Below, piece after piece: positions 5,586 to 5,675 of a stretch of 5,675 nucleotides of DNA. The notes under the pieces were generated by a model. The model saw only the letters and a list, made by a program, of their open reading frames with translations. It did not search any database and was not told the DNA's origin. The stretch is taken from positions 1 to 5,675 of the forward strand of contig CADBQZ010000265.1 in the NCBI GenBank assembly GCA_902796865.1, written 5' to 3'. Position 1 is the stretch's first letter. Each line of letters begins with the position of its first letter. The translations under genes and the position numbers were made by a program. Origin of the DNA: an uncultured Ruminococcus sp. Lineage in GTDB: Bacteria; Bacillota; Clostridia; Oscillospirales; Ruminococcaceae.

Positions 5586-5632
5586 AAGAGATCCTCACAG
5601 CAGCTTTTTATCACTGCCGTGAGGATCTTTTT
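5586..5632 (+). terminator. Intrinsic terminator of the phosphomutase gene
   Basis: AGATCCTCAC (5589-5598 plus G5588) pairs with GTGAGGATCT (5619-5628). After one A-C mismatch the stem continues as GCAG (5600-5603) with CTGC (5614-5617) around a ten-base loop. TTTTT (5628-5632) follows. The hairpin begins about 25 bases after the stop codon, so the phosphomutase gene appears monocistronic. Confidence 0.93.
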
Positions 5633-5675
5633 ATATAACCATGAAAAGAAATGGCTAATATTATTTGAGCTTGAA

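Noticed and set aside
5661..5675. Possible last codons (Phe-Lys-Leu-Lys-stop) of a minus-strand gene entering from the right
   Set aside because: Only four codons are in the window, so it cannot be told from chance. It would fit a convergent gene but needs the flanking sequence.
1..5675. CRISPR arrays, insertion sequences, phage or defence genes
   Set aside because: No regularly spaced repeats, transposase or integrase motifs, or terminal inverted repeats were seen on either strand.

Overview
The window looks like a chromosomal segment of a low-GC Firmicute, most likely a clostridial gut or rumen anaerobe of the Ruminococcus/Oscillospiraceae type. The reasons are the AT-rich intergenic DNA, strong AAGGAGG-type ribosome sites, sigma-A-like promoters, U-tailed hairpin terminators, and the style of the proteins (a RsbW/STAS pair, a large soluble hybrid kinase, an ApgM-like phosphomutase). 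The genus is inferred from sequence style, not from a search.

Layout. At the left edge, on the minus strand, lie the first 21 bases of a tRNA-Leu, driven by a perfect TTGACA-17-TATAAT promoter. An AT-rich gap follows (to 568), with one anonymous 58-codon ORF of doubtful reality. A plus-strand promoter with a 5'-UTR hairpin then leads into a two-gene operon: an RsbW/SpoIIAB-type ATPase (569-988) and a STAS-domain anti-anti-sigma factor (1013-1309), closed by a strong terminator. The large hybrid histidine kinase (minus strand, 1427-4000) converges on this operon, with its own terminator back to back with the operon's. A 338-base divergent intergenic region (4001-4338) carries a promoter for the kinase and one for the next gene. 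The latter is overlapped by a long, nearly perfect inverted repeat. The last gene (plus, 4348-5562) is an alkaline-phosphatase-superfamily phosphomutase of the ApgM / 'proposed homoserine kinase' family, followed by a strong terminator.

How the genes relate. The ATPase and STAS proteins should form a partner-switching pair: the kinase phosphorylates the STAS protein on a serine, and the unphosphorylated STAS protein frees the kinase's target. Neither a sigma factor nor a PP2C phosphatase is present, so input and output lie elsewhere. The hybrid kinase is a self-contained cytoplasmic phosphorelay (His166, Asp571, His718) without a linked response regulator. The phosphomutase is a metabolic gene with no visible functional tie to the signalling genes. 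I see no mobile element, CRISPR array, phage gene or defence system. The points most worth checking are the palindrome on the phosphomutase promoter, the enzyme's true substrate, and the unlinked partner-switch pair.
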